DNA of 43,877 bases, from assembly GCA_019747895.1 (NCBI GenBank), contig JAIEQF010000011.1:1-43877 (forward strand), written 5' to 3'. Source of the stretch: Chthoniobacterales bacterium. GTDB taxonomy: Bacteria > Verrucomicrobiota > Verrucomicrobiia > Chthoniobacterales > UBA6821. The translations under genes were made by a program, and so were the position numbers. Shown here piece after piece: positions 25,565 to 34,300 of the stretch. Positions within the stretch are counted from its first letter, which is position 1, and every line of letters starts with the position of its first letter. Under the pieces are notes generated by a model that saw only the letters and a list, made by a program, of their open reading frames with translations, was not told where the DNA came from and ran no database searches.

Positions 25565-26050
25565 TTAATGAGCGTGCATAGCGAAAATAGTTGATGCAAC
25601 TTCTTCTAACTCTGCCTCCTCGTCTCGCTCTTCTTGGAGAGCCTCTTCATGCAGCCACATCTCTCGATGTTGGTTGATTTTCCAAACTTCTTTATAAGCT
25701 TTTTCTTGCTCTTGCCGACAAACAACTGTCTCTGCTTGCGCTTCCTGAAGTTTTTTTTTCGCCTCATCAACGGCGACAACATAAGTTGATTGGTGGTTAC
25801 GGTTCCACTCAATTTGCTTCGTGATATCCATTACTTTATGAATGGGATTGAGCTCTCCAACAATCGTAGAAAAAAGACGATCTGCTTCTTTTTTTATCCA
25901 TTCTAAATAATCCTGCAGCGCCTTTTCAGCATTTTTGACTTCTTGTCGTCGTTGTTCTTCCACAACACGAGCAGCAGCCAGCTTGCGTTCTGCCTCATCC
26001 TGCTTACGAAGCCGCAGGGATCGAATAGCTTCAAGAGGATAACGACTCAT
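25565..26050 (-). CDS. sctO: T3SS stalk protein SctO (YscO-like)
   Basis: A 161-residue protein that is almost entirely coiled coil ([21 protein letters not shown] through [17 protein letters not shown]), as in YscO/FliJ, which sits in the ATPase hexamer and links it to SctV. It starts inside the sctN stop region (ATGA overlap, 26047-26050), as in Yersinia yscN-yscO. Sequence is not conserved in this family, so the call rests on size, fold and position. Confidence 0.85.
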   Translation of the reverse strand: MSRYPLEAIRSLRLRKQDEAERKLAAARVVEEQRRQEVKNAEKALQDYLEWIKKEADRLFSTIVGELNPIHKVMDITKQIEWNRNHQSTYVVAVDEAKKKLQEAQAETVVCRQEQEKAYKEVWKINQHREMWLHEEALQEERDEEAELEEVASTIFAMHAH

Positions 26051-27375
26051 TTCACAATCGCTTCTAGTTTTTCAATCGTCTCCTGAAAAGTAGAACGATC
26101 ATCTTTTGCCTGTCGAAGAAAAGTGTTCATCTTATCTCTTTTTGCAATAGCTTCATCAGTCAGAGGATCGTTTCCTGCCTTATACTCTCCAATTTTCAAG
26201 AGCAATTCCGCATCTTGATATTTGGCCAAGAGCTCCCGAAATTTTCCCGCTGCATTACGATGTTTTGGAGTGACAATCTGAGACATTACACGACTCACGG
26301 AAACAGACACATCGATCGCGGGATAATGATTGGATGCTGCTAGCTTACGAGAAAGAATAATATGTCCGTCCAAAATAGACCGCACCTCATCAGCCACTGG
26401 CTCATTCATATCATCGCCTTCAACAAGGACCGTATACAATCCCGTAATCGATCCTTTAGGTGCAGGACCTGCTCTTTCCAAAAGTTGAGGAAGCAGTGAA
26501 AAAACGGAGGGCGGATATCCTCTTCGTGCTGGAGGCTCTCCCGTGGCCAATCCGATCAAGCGTTGCGCTCGAGCAAAACGCGTTACAGAATCCATCAAGA
26601 GCAAAACTTTTTTTCCTTGATCACGAAAATACTCAGCGATCGCCGTAGCCACATAAGCCGATTTCAAACGTTCCAACGCAGGTCGATCTGAAGTTGAAAC
26701 AACCATCACCGTTTTTTTCCTGCTTTCGGGAGTAAGGGTCATTTCCAATGTCTCTCTGACTTCGCGACCCCGCTCTCCGATCAGCGCCATCACAATCACG
26801 TCAGCTTCGGTGTTACTGACAATTTGAGCAAGAAGCGTTGACTTTCCTCCTCCTGCTGCAGCAAAAATACCCATCCGTTGCCCCTCACCACATGTTAAGA
26901 GGCCATCAATACTACGGACTCCCAATGAGAGCGGATCCTTTACAATCGAGCGCTCAAGGGGATCCGGAGGGTAAGCAATAACATTATAATAAGTTTCAGG
27001 AACAAAAGGCTCACCAGTATGATCCATAATTTTTCCTAATCCATCAACAACTCGTCCTAAAATTCCTGGACCGACACCAACTTGATGAACTTTTCCGGTA
27101 GCAATCACCTCCGTTGTTAATGATAATCCGGTAAAATCTCCAAGCGGCATAATTAAAGCACAGTTTTCAGTAAATCCGAGCACCTCTGCCTCAAGGTTTT
27201 CTTTATATCCAGGACGCTTGAGCTCGCAAAGCTCTCCGATCCTACATCCCGGAAGGACGGCCTTCACCAACATGCCGACCACTTCCGTAATTTGTCCTCG
27301 CAGCGGCTTGGGTTGTGTTAAGACCGCAATCGACTGCAAGCGACCTAGGAAATTATCATCGGATGATGTGTTCAT
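26047..27375 (-). CDS. sctN: T3SS ATPase SctN (YscN)
   Basis: A 442-residue FliI/YscN-family ATPase. It has the SctN-type Walker [10 protein letters not shown] (residues 172-180), catalytic-loop GERGREV (200-206) and Walker B LLLMDS (258-263). The family segment [27 protein letters not shown] follows. The N-terminal beta-barrel domain (about 20-90) and the C-terminal chaperone-binding domain are both present. It unfolds substrates and dissociates chaperones at the base of the injectisome. It is followed by sctO with a 4-bp overlap. Confidence 0.97.
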   Translation of the reverse strand: MNTSSDDNFLGRLQSIAVLTQPKPLRGQITEVVGMLVKAVLPGCRIGELCELKRPGYKENLEAEVLGFTENCALIMPLGDFTGLSLTTEVIATGKVHQVGVGPGILGRVVDGLGKIMDHTGEPFVPETYYNVIAYPPDPLERSIVKDPLSLGVRSIDGLLTCGEGQRMGIFAAAGGGKSTLLAQIVSNTEADVIVMALIGERGREVRETLEMTLTPESRKKTVMVVSTSDRPALERLKSAYVATAIAEYFRDQGKKVLLLMDSVTRFARAQRLIGLATGEPPARRGYPPSVFSLLPQLLERAGPAPKGSITGLYTVLVEGDDMNEPVADEVRSILDGHIILSRKLAASNHYPAIDVSVSVSRVMSQIVTPKHRNAAGKFRELLAKYQDAELLLKIGEYKAGNDPLTDEAIAKRDKMNTFLRQAKDDRSTFQETIEKLEAIVK

Positions 27376-27380
27376 AAATA

Positions 27381-27675
27381 AGTTTTTATACCAACGTCAA
27401 ATCATTTCAGAAAAGAATTCACCACAAAGAACTCAGAGATTACACAAAGAGCACAAAAAGAATTTTTTTATAAAAAAATTCTAAGTACTAAAAGCAAAAA
27501 TCTTCTTTCAATTTCCTACGGTGACAATTTCCCGAACTTTAAATTTTATCTGCACTTGTGATTCTCAAAACTTTAAAATTTTTCATGAAAATTTTATTTT
27601 GTGTTCTCTGTGCGCCGCTTTAGCGGCTTTATGATCTTTGTGGTTAAATTCTTCCTACTTTGGCTACATTAGCAG
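27381..27675. repeat. Inverted family H element between sctL and sctN
   Basis: Left array at 27420-27463 (CACAAAGAACTCAGAG, TTACACAAAGAGCACAAAAA) and an inverted counterpart at 27598-27650 (TTTTGTGTTCTCTGTG, GATCTTTGTGG) surround about 135 bp of AT-rich core. A small hairpin, GCCGCTTTAGCGGC, lies in the right part. Nearest the sctN start is the motif TTGGTATAAAAAC (inverted, 27381-27394), which resembles the sctL leader. No gene is seen in this 300-bp gap. Confidence 0.75.
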
Positions 27676-28320
27676 TTACGATTTGACAGCAACTAAAAGG
27701 GAGCTTTCTAAAATAGCCAGCTGACTCTCCAAAGAAGCATCAACAAGCCCCAATGGAGATTCTAAAACGCAAGAACCAGGACTAAGCTCTTCGTGCATTC
27801 TCACTTCAATCGTAGAACCAGCCGGCATCCGAGGCTGAAGTTTAGCAATCGCTTTTTCGACAGACTCCTGATCTTTGGGACTAATTTGCAAAATGAGTCG
27901 CGTTTGTTGCTTGAACGAATCGAGCGCCTCTCCCACCAGCTGGTAAATTCGCTCTTCGGGAGGCAAATCGAGAATAAGACGACGCAAACAACTTGTTACC
28001 AGCGTTACCAGTTGACCTCTTGACTGCTCGTAATAATCCAAAGAGGCCAAGACTGTTTTTAAATGATGCGCAATAGCTGCATCACGTCCCTCCTGCAATC
28101 CTTGCTCCATGCCCAGTTTTTTCTGTCGCTCAAATTCTTTTTGAGAGGAGGCGACGATCTCCGCACCTTGTTTGCGCGCTTCTTCTAAAAGCGTGACAGC
28201 TTCTCGACAAAGAGCCATTTCTTCTCGGTGAATGACCGGCCCCTTCTTTAAGTAATTGGGCAATTCCTTATCCCACTGGATCAGGGTCTGCGCGGAAGTT
28301 GATGGTTTTTCAGAAATCAT
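27676..28320 (-). CDS. sctL: T3SS ATPase regulator SctL (YscL)
   Basis: A 214-residue FliH/YscL-family stator protein. It has a charged helical N-terminus and central coiled coil (about 35-85, with the Ala/Gln/Glu-rich EEARKQGAEIVASSQKEFERQKKLG). A C-terminal V-ATPase-E-like domain contains ESPLGLVDASLESQLAILESSL. It links SctN to the SctQ pods. It sits between sctK and sctN in the J-K-L-N order. Confidence 0.9.
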   Translation of the reverse strand: MISEKPSTSAQTLIQWDKELPNYLKKGPVIHREEMALCREAVTLLEEARKQGAEIVASSQKEFERQKKLGMEQGLQEGRDAAIAHHLKTVLASLDYYEQSRGQLVTLVTSCLRRLILDLPPEERIYQLVGEALDSFKQQTRLILQISPKDQESVEKAIAKLQPRMPAGSTIEVRMHEELSPGSCVLESPLGLVDASLESQLAILESSLLVAVKS

Positions 28321-28324
28321 TTTT

Positions 28325-28386
28325 GTTTTTTTTGTACCAACGTCTCAAGAAAGAATTGTCCTGCAGCCTGCAACCTGTAACCTGAA
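28325..28386. repeat. Family G array and shared leader motif upstream of sctL
   Basis: Array at 28361-28386 (CTGCAGCCTGCAACCTGTAA in plus sense) lies about 40 bp upstream of the sctL ATG. The intervening leader carries TTGGTACAAAAAAAAC (inverted, 28327-28342), closely resembling the sctN leader. Confidence 0.65.
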
Positions 28387-28395
28387 CTGCTGCAT

Positions 28396-29076
28396 TCACA
28401 GCCATGAGCTTGCCTCCTTCCAAAGTTTACAAAGTATCTCTTCCGTCTTCGCTGCAAGAGGAGAAGCGGGTTTTCCTATACCTGTTGAAAAACAGCCTGG
28501 CATCTTGCTTGCAATGCGCTGTTGCACTCCACTTTCTTTTGTAGAAAAAGCATTTTCCACAAATAATAAAGATCTCTGCTGGAGCACGACTAACGGATCC
28601 TCGACGAGAGCGAGATCCGCAGTCAATGTCTCAAACGAATATTTCGAGAGGGAGCCACTCAAGAGTACGAACTCCATAATATCTTCTCCTATTTCTTGGC
28701 GCAACTTTCTCACCACAGCTCCATCAATAATTTTAGCAAGCACCTCTTTCATCGAAAGTGCTGCTGCCAAAAAAGCAAGTCGTTGTAAACGAGCTGGCGC
28801 CACTAAACCAATTTCCCACAAAGGATCCTCTGGCCTCCAAGCAACAGGAGCGCTCCAGGACAGCTTGCAACGCAAGATGGCATCTACTTGAGAGCGCACC
28901 CGCGTATCTTTTAAAAGAATTTGCTGAAATTTTTCCGGAAAAAATTGCATCAACGTCGCTAGCGACACATGCCTTGAAGGTGAATTATTCCAAAAAATCC
29001 ATTGGTCAAGAGCGACTGCACTGTCACTTTTTGCAATCCATCGTTGCATGAGATCACTATCAAAAGAAGTAGCCAT
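28396..29076 (-). CDS. sctK: T3SS sorting-platform protein SctK (YscK)
   Basis: A 226-residue helical cytoplasmic protein with YscK-like layout: the SLATLMQFFPEKFQQILL segment early, a Leu-rich central part (PARLQRLAFLAAALSMKEVLAKIIDG) and a helical end. SctK connects the SctQ pods to SctD. Family conservation is low, so position between sctJ and sctL is important evidence. Confidence 0.85.
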   Translation of the reverse strand: MATSFDSDLMQRWIAKSDSAVALDQWIFWNNSPSRHVSLATLMQFFPEKFQQILLKDTRVRSQVDAILRCKLSWSAPVAWRPEDPLWEIGLVAPARLQRLAFLAAALSMKEVLAKIIDGAVVRKLRQEIGEDIMEFVLLSGSLSKYSFETLTADLALVEDPLVVLQQRSLLFVENAFSTKESGVQQRIASKMPGCFSTGIGKPASPLAAKTEEILCKLWKEASSWL

Positions 29077-29189
29077 GGTAAAGAGAGTGTCAGTTGAAGT
29101 TGAAACTTGTGGCGACGATAGCTGGATCCGCGCCTTCGCGGGGATGCCGCCAACTTTGTGGCGGCACTTAAACTATGCTGCATTCATGT

Positions 29190-30077
29190 TCATGGTGTTG
29201 GTGCTGCTGCCGGCGGAGCAGCTACAGGACTAGGAGCTGAAGCCGCAGCTGGCGTATTTTCCTCAGCAGGCGGAGGAGTCGATTTTTTGAAAAGTTCTTG
29301 ATAAATTCGTTTTCCAAAAAGGAGAGCAAGCACGAGTGAGGCTGATATGAGGCCAATTGACGCTAACAACATCCAAAATTTCCAAATTGATTTTCTGGCA
29401 ATTTTTAATCCAAAAATCGAAACGTCTTGTTCAACATGCAGAGGGTAGTAGTAATCGATGTTTTCAGACTGCATAATCACAACAGAAACGTTGTCGTAGT
29501 TCAGTCCTTCCACACTTTTCATAACCAGCGTCTTGATTTGAGGTGTTAAAGTAGGAGGAACTCTTCCTGGACGAAACTTCAAAAAGACAGATGCTGAAGA
29601 AGGTGTTAAAGTCTCGGTGTAGGGATCATTTTTAGGAAGCACCAAGGAAACACGCGCTACCAAAACACCATCAATATGACTCAATGTTTCAGCGATCTGC
29701 TGACTCAAGGCATACATGAAGCGAATTTTTTCTTCACTGGGCGAAGAAACAATTCCTGTTTTTTTAAAAACTTCTCCAATGCCAGAAAATTTTTCCCCTG
29801 GAATACCAAACCATCTCAACAAATCAGTCGCGGCGGCAAATTGTTGCCGCGGAACAGAAATAGAAAAAAGATTTTCTTTTTGAGGAATTTTGACTGCTTG
29901 AATATTACGCATCAGAAGCAATCCCATCATGGTGTTTGCATCTGCTTCAGAAAGGTTGGAGTAGAGGACCTCTGGCCCGCAGCCCGAGAGAAGAAAGCAA
30001 CCAATGATAATTGCTAGTCCCTTCGCAAAAAAATTCCATCTTACTGACGCAAAACTAAAGGAAGACTTGAATGGCAT
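29190..30077 (-). CDS. sctJ: T3SS inner-membrane ring lipoprotein SctJ (YscJ)
   Basis: About 295 residues. A lipoprotein signal with lipobox LLSGC (Cys33 from the ATG at 30077) is followed by the PEVLYSNLSEADANTMMGLLLMRNI ring-building motif of the YscJ/FliF family. A second periplasmic domain and a C-terminal transmembrane helix (WKFWMLLASIGLISASLVLALLFG) with a Pro/Ala-rich tail complete it. The ATG at 30077 gives a normal-length signal; an upstream ATG at 30143 would add 22 residues. It is the first gene of the minus-strand T3SS set and overlaps the divergent palindrome region only if the longer start is used. Confidence 0.93.
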   Translation of the reverse strand: MPFKSSFSFASVRWNFFAKGLAIIIGCFLLSGCGPEVLYSNLSEADANTMMGLLLMRNIQAVKIPQKENLFSISVPRQQFAAATDLLRWFGIPGEKFSGIGEVFKKTGIVSSPSEEKIRFMYALSQQIAETLSHIDGVLVARVSLVLPKNDPYTETLTPSSASVFLKFRPGRVPPTLTPQIKTLVMKSVEGLNYDNVSVVIMQSENIDYYYPLHVEQDVSIFGLKIARKSIWKFWMLLASIGLISASLVLALLFGKRIYQELFKKSTPPPAEENTPAAASAPSPVAAPPAAAPTP

Positions 30078-30105
30078 AAATAATACTTTACGATCAGCAG
30101 GAGCG

Positions 30106-30702
30106 ATGCAAGATTCCGAATTCAGTGAGGCAGAGATAATCATAAAGGAAAGCCCTCTTTCTTCAGCCCGAATATTTCATACCTCTCACAGCGAGGCGAA
30201 GGAAAAAGCTGATGAGACAAGGAGGAGAAAGGATTTTGATCAGGGCTGTATGAAAACATACTGTCCTGATCAAAATTCGACGACGACACAGTCTTCATCG
30301 GCTTTGGCCGAGCCGCAGACTGAGAGGCATGAAATATCCGGACTGCAGTGGCAGGTAATTCATTTGCGATATCCAAGAGAAACAGAAATAGTTTCATCAC
30401 TTAAAATAAAATGGGTGGTTTTTGGTAAGATTAAAGTGCCAAAAATATTCTTTCAACAAAAGAGAGTAGAAAAGCAAGAGGCCAGTGTAAACTACGATTT
30501 GTTGTGTAGCCAAATGGAATCTTTCCTTAATGACTATAGCACGAAAGGATATGAGCTTTTTTCGATGACATCTACGCACTCCGGCTTCTCTTCGATTGTA
30601 CAAACAACGCCACGCCCTCAATCCCGTTTTTTCAAGGCCACAGCTCCTAAAAGCTCTCTTCACGCTGAAGAAGCATTGGTTTTAATTTTTAAAAGAAAGT
30701 GA
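30106..30702 (+). CDS. Hypothetical protein with a DUF4177-like C-terminal part
   Basis: About 198 residues. The first ~80 are encoded by the palindrome at 30161-30348 and look compositionally odd. The last ~110 have the pattern of small DUF4177-like proteins (SQMESFLNDYSTKGYELFSMTSTHSG, then ALVLIFKRK). The stop codon overlaps the GTG start of the next gene (GTGA), supporting translation. The ATG at 30106 has AGGAG two bases upstream, which is close for a ribosome site. The true start could be downstream of the palindrome. An opposite-strand frame through the same palindrome is discussed among rejected items. Confidence 0.45.
   Translation: MQDSEFSEAEIIIKESPLSSARIFHTSHSEAKEKADETRRRKDFDQGCMKTYCPDQNSTTTQSSSALAEPQTERHEISGLQWQVIHLRYPRETEIVSSLKIKWVVFGKIKVPKIFFQQKRVEKQEASVNYDLLCSQMESFLNDYSTKGYELFSMTSTHSGFSSIVQTTPRPQSRFFKATAPKSSLHAEEALVLIFKRK
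30161..30348. repeat. 188-bp imperfect palindrome
   Basis: The two 94-bp halves are symmetric around 30254/30255. The inner 20-bp arms (30233-30252 and 30257-30276) differ at two positions around a 4-base AAAA centre. The outer ends CTTCAGCCCGAATATTTCAT and CTGCAGTCCGGATATTTCAT also match, with a less conserved middle. It lies between the divergent sctJ and the DUF4177-like gene, and may form a cruciform or hairpin RNA. Confidence 0.85.
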
Positions 30703-31379
30703 ACCTAAAAACCAAAGTCCTTCTTTTTCTATTCTGCTTGATAGCATTTTTTCCTCTTCGCGTGGATGCGATGGTGAGCTTTGGAGAAAAGAAAGGCGAA
30801 AAAGCTCCTACTACTACAGCAGAGAGGAATGAAGAACGTGAACGTAACAGCACTCTTGGAGAGGAGAGTGAACAACCTGCTCGTAATGAGAATGCATTTT
30901 CATCCATCAAAGAAGAGAATTCCACTCCCCAAGAACCTGCACGATTCAAGCGCACAACGACGCTTGCCAAGATTGTAGCCGAGGCCAAGAAACAAAGAAG
31001 ACCAGTTCCTGTTATTGCTGATTTCCTTAAAGCCACTCTTCAAAATGAACTCACTGTTGATGGCACTGATTTAAGCCATCCATCCATGGCTCCGATTCCA
31101 GAAATTTTAGAAACATTAATAAGAACAGCTGCTGTTGCCATTGTGGCGGTTGATGACCTCTCCAATAATTTGGATCAAGCAAAGCAGGAAATATTCTCCG
31201 CTAGGGTCAAGGAAGCGCTCAGAGAGTATCAGGAGGCGATGACATCAGCTGATGCTGAATTACAAAATCTCAACTCGATGATGGGAACTACTGCTGCCAC
31301 CACTATCACTTCGAATGATGCCACAACTCTTCAGTCACTCATGGAGTCGGCAAGCAGTTTTCATTTCAATTTCACTTGA
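30699..31379 (+). CDS. Small exported hypothetical protein
   Basis: A 226-residue protein starting with GTG and a clear signal peptide (MNLKTKVLLFLFCLIAFFPLRVDA). A charged, low-complexity segment (about 30-90) precedes a mostly helical C-terminal region (IPEILETLIRTAAVAIVAVDDLSNNLDQAKQEIF). No family recognised. The GTG overlaps the stop of the gene before it. Its low-complexity Glu/Arg/Thr-rich N-terminal region resembles in style the two exported proteins at 4569-11193, but no homology is claimed. Confidence 0.7.
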   Translation: MNLKTKVLLFLFCLIAFFPLRVDAMVSFGEKKGEKAPTTTAERNEERERNSTLGEESEQPARNENAFSSIKEENSTPQEPARFKRTTTLAKIVAEAKKQRRPVPVIADFLKATLQNELTVDGTDLSHPSMAPIPEILETLIRTAAVAIVAVDDLSNNLDQAKQEIFSARVKEALREYQEAMTSADAELQNLNSMMGTTAATTITSNDATTLQSLMESASSFHFNFT

Positions 31380-31400
31380 TCTCCAACATCTCCAAACCTT

Positions 31401-32765
31401 ATGAAAATAACCATCGAGCAAAAAGAACCATTCCTCATTGACCTTTATATAACCTTGCCTCCGGAGGCCTTTGAAAAGGCTCACCAGCGCATTATCAACC
31501 AATATCAAAAAGAGGTCATCATTCCAGGATTCCGTAAAGGAAAGGCTCCTCATTCTGCTATTGAAAAAAAATATGCTCGAGAAATTGAAGAAGAAGTTTT
31601 TGAACGATTAACCGATGAGGCTCTTGAGAGCGCTCTCGAACAAGAGCAGATCGATGCCTTTTACCAACCCATTCTTCGGGAACAAGAGCTTCACGAGGAT
31701 CGTTCCCTTCACTTGGTATTTACTGTCACACTACGTCCTAAAGTAAATGTTGAGCCATCTGATTATTCAGGTATTGAAGTGGAGGTTGAAGAAAGACTCT
31801 ATGCTAGTGAAGAAATGGCCGATGACTTTTTTGAAATGGCGCGACATGAATTCGCGAATGAGATTCTTATCAAAGATCGCGGACTCATGATGGGAGATGA
31901 GGCATTAATCACTTATGAATGGCAAACAGAGCGAGAAGATCTTTATGAAATAGCAAACGCTGATTCTGATTTTGCTACTTATTTTGCAGTGGATCGTTAT
32001 TACTCTCATTCCCTAGACGAAGAAGACGAAGGGAATGAATTTTTACCTGGCTTATCCTCTCAACTTCTTGGCATGAGGCCTGAGGAAATAAGGGAGATTG
32101 AAATTACCTTTCCTGAGGATTTTTATGAAGAAAGGTTGGGAGGTCTGACTATTCCTTATCGTGTGACTCTTCATGAAATCAGTATCAAAGAACTCCCTCC
32201 CATTGATGATTTATTAGCTGTCCAAATCAATCCCCATAATCCTCACAGCACGGTAGAGCAACTCAGAGAAGAAGTCATGATGGATTTACAAAACAAGTTT
32301 GATGAGGCTTTTGAAGAAGAAATTAATGAAGCCATCAAAGCGAAACTTGCTCTCAACATCCCTTTGAATCTGCCTTCACCACTCATTGTAAAAACAGAAC
32401 GTGCGCTCATCACTGATTTTGTCAGGTCATGTAAGGAAGACGAATTATCGGAGGAGGAGTTGCAATCTGAGTTGGGGGATTTTCTGCCAACGGTTAACAA
32501 GATAGCTATAAAAACCTTAAAGTGGATAGTGATTGCTCAAGCAATTGAAGAAAAGGAAGCTTTCGAACCGACGGTAGAAGAATTTGATGAATGTTTTCAT
32601 GAGATTGCAAAAGATCGCGATCTTTCTCCTTCCGAACTTCTTGAAGAAATTGCAAAAAATAATGAGTTCGACAGCATTTATGCACAAGCAGCAGAAAGAA
32701 AAGTTTTAAAATTTATTCGGTCTCAAGCTCAGATTATTGAACGGCCACGTGCTGTAGAAAAATAG
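31401..32765 (+). CDS. tig: Trigger factor (ribosome-associated chaperone)
   Basis: A 454-residue protein of the usual trigger-factor length. The N-terminal ribosome-binding domain carries the signature GFRKGKAP (residues 43-50). A central PPIase-like domain (about 155-260) and a helical C-terminal chaperone domain rich in Glu/Leu follow. It binds nascent chains at the ribosome exit. The middle domain is shorter in recognisable FKBP motifs than E. coli Tig. It is a housekeeping gene lying between the two T3SS halves, 21 bp from a convergent hypothetical gene. Confidence 0.93.
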   Translation: MKITIEQKEPFLIDLYITLPPEAFEKAHQRIINQYQKEVIIPGFRKGKAPHSAIEKKYAREIEEEVFERLTDEALESALEQEQIDAFYQPILREQELHEDRSLHLVFTVTLRPKVNVEPSDYSGIEVEVEERLYASEEMADDFFEMARHEFANEILIKDRGLMMGDEALITYEWQTEREDLYEIANADSDFATYFAVDRYYSHSLDEEDEGNEFLPGLSSQLLGMRPEEIREIEITFPEDFYEERLGGLTIPYRVTLHEISIKELPPIDDLLAVQINPHNPHSTVEQLREEVMMDLQNKFDEAFEEEINEAIKAKLALNIPLNLPSPLIVKTERALITDFVRSCKEDELSEEELQSELGDFLPTVNKIAIKTLKWIVIAQAIEEKEAFEPTVEEFDECFHEIAKDRDLSPSELLEEIAKNNEFDSIYAQAAERKVLKFIRSQAQIIERPRAVEK

Positions 32766-32786
32766 ATAACCCTAGGGGTCAGTCCG

Positions 32787-33137
32787 CTACTTTGTTTGTG
32801 TTGACGAAGCCCCTTCTCTCTTCGCGGCATGATCACACGTGATTTCCCCTAGAAGAGAAACACCAATTTCCTTCAACCAATCAGCAATTTTCTGACTGGT
32901 ACAAATAAACCTTATTTTGATTCGCTGATCTAATAAAGGTTGCAAGGAAGTCATGAGCGCTCTCCATTCCAAGAGCGGCGCTTTTCTTTCTCCAAAAAAA
33001 TAGTAAGAGCACTGCTTTGGCAAGAAACCTTGAGGGAGTACTGTCAAAGCTGCAAACTCCGCGGGATCTCGCGCAATACCATCATCCAAATCCCAGACCA
33101 TTTTTAATTCATTAGGAATTTGTTGAGCGGTTAACAT
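32787..33137 (-). CDS. Hypothetical protein
   Basis: A 116-residue protein with no signal peptide or membrane segment. Features include an acidic start (PNELKMVWDLDDGIARDPAEF), an aromatic/basic middle (PKQCSYYFFGERKAPLLEW) and a single IADWLKEIGVSLLGEI helix. I do not recognise it. It diverges from the glycan-like gene at 33388 across element S3. Its leader (TTTAGAACAAA just before the ATG) resembles that of the chaperone gene at 43306. Confidence 0.6.
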   Translation of the reverse strand: MLTAQQIPNELKMVWDLDDGIARDPAEFAALTVLPQGFLPKQCSYYFFGERKAPLLEWRALMTSLQPLLDQRIKIRFICTSQKIADWLKEIGVSLLGEITCDHAAKREGASSTQTK

Positions 33138-33387
33138 AAATTTTGTTCTAAAGTGAATGGTTGTTGAAAATAGATTTATCTTTTTGTTTAATACCTGGCT
33201 CGGCCACAGACAAGGTCATGAGTAATGAGTAATGGGTAACGAGTAACTGGTGCAAGTTGCAAAATAATATTTTCTAAAGTTTATTTTTTAAAAAATAAAA
33301 ATCATCAAAATAAAATTTCAAAACCCTGATTACCTTTCGATCTTAAAAATACTCATTACCCATTACTAATTACTCATTACTTTTCAG
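33138..33387. repeat. Inverted heptamer element S3 (TAATGAG family) in a divergent promoter region
   Basis: Arrays at 33216-33250 and 33351-33380, in inverted orientation, surround a core which, reverse-complemented, aligns with S1 and S2 (TTAAGATCGAAAGGTAATCA through TTGCAACTTGCACCAG). An A-rich tail (GGTATTAAACAAAAAGATAA in inverted sense, about 33174-33193) leads to the hypothetical gene at 33137. The right array ends 7 bp from the ATG at 33388. Any promoters for both divergent genes must lie within or overlap the element. Confidence 0.85.
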
Positions 33388-34296
33388 ATGAAAATCCTTC
33401 TTACTGTCGATCTTGATCACCCTGCTTGCCCTGAAAGAGCTTCAACAGAATGTTTATTGCACTATCTTTGGGACCAGCTTCAAGTCCCCTCATTTTCTAC
33501 CATTGATATTCTTGCTAAACAACTTTCCGATACATCAATTTTAGAGTGGGCTAAGATCATTGCCTTAAAAAAACATGCTGAGCAATATCGTCAGTTTGCT
33601 CGTATCCCTCTTGAAGAATATGATCTTGTCATTGGATGTAACCTTCGCCCAGAAATAGAAACTCTATTCACCTCCTTAGGTGTTCGTTGCCTTACGGTAA
33701 GAGAAGTTCCTTGCTTGGGCTTCTCTCGTTTTCTCCTAGCTCGTGCGAATTTTAAAATCCCAACAGAGTACTCCGTGCAACTTCCTTGCTTGAGTAATTT
33801 ATATAACGAAAATATTCCTTTCGTCGATATTCCTCAAGAAGAGAAGGGTTGGTGGATTGCTAACCGCTTTCTTATTAATCAAACTCACTCTTACCCTAAG
33901 AACCTTTTTATTGGCACCACGCTTTTTCAGCCTGAGCGCATTGTTGATGACAAAATTGTTAACCTCGCAAGCTATGCTGATGAAATTAAAGAAATTCTCC
34001 TCACCGCTCCTGACCCTTTTTATACAACACGACAACCTGCAGACCAAGAAGAGATCAGGTTTTTCAAGATGATTGGAGGAACATTACCCTGCCTTCCCCT
34101 TCCTCGTCTCCTTGCTCGAAGAGAGTTTGATAAGATTATTTCCATTGACTCCGGACTCATTCCTGTAGCAAGAGCTTTTGACAAACCAATTCAAATTTTA
34201 GGCAAAGAACGCGACTGGGAAGTCATTCAGTTGCGTCAATTTCGCAACACTGATTTTTTCAAAAAACTTTTTGAAGAAGCTCTCCTTGAATCTTAA
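33388..34296 (+). CDS. Possible glycosyltransferase-like protein
   Basis: A 302-residue protein with an alpha/beta pattern: MKILLTVDLDHPACPERAS at the start, EYDLVIGCNLRPEIETLFTSLGV near residue 75, and a late KIISIDSGLIPVARAFDKPIQILG resembling the nucleotide-sugar-binding half of GT-B glycosyltransferases (GT9 style). I cannot place it firmly in a family. It is followed 4 bp later by a WbdD-like gene and then a GT34-type gene, which supports a glycan-related role. Start at the ATG abutting the S3 array. Confidence 0.5.
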   Translation: MKILLTVDLDHPACPERASTECLLHYLWDQLQVPSFSTIDILAKQLSDTSILEWAKIIALKKHAEQYRQFARIPLEEYDLVIGCNLRPEIETLFTSLGVRCLTVREVPCLGFSRFLLARANFKIPTEYSVQLPCLSNLYNENIPFVDIPQEEKGWWIANRFLINQTHSYPKNLFIGTTLFQPERIVDDKIVNLASYADEIKEILLTAPDPFYTTRQPADQEEIRFFKMIGGTLPCLPLPRLLARREFDKIISIDSGLIPVARAFDKPIQILGKERDWEVIQLRQFRNTDFFKKLFEEALLES

Positions 34297-34300
34297 TCCC

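Noticed and set aside
30140-30400. Minus-strand 86-codon frame just upstream of sctJ, ending in an ATGA overlap with the longer sctJ start; considered as sctI or another small T3SS gene
   Set aside because: Most of it is the mirror image of the palindrome at 30161-30348, it lacks an SctI-type C-terminal helix, and a better SctI lies at 38717-39145. The ATGA overlap leaves some doubt.
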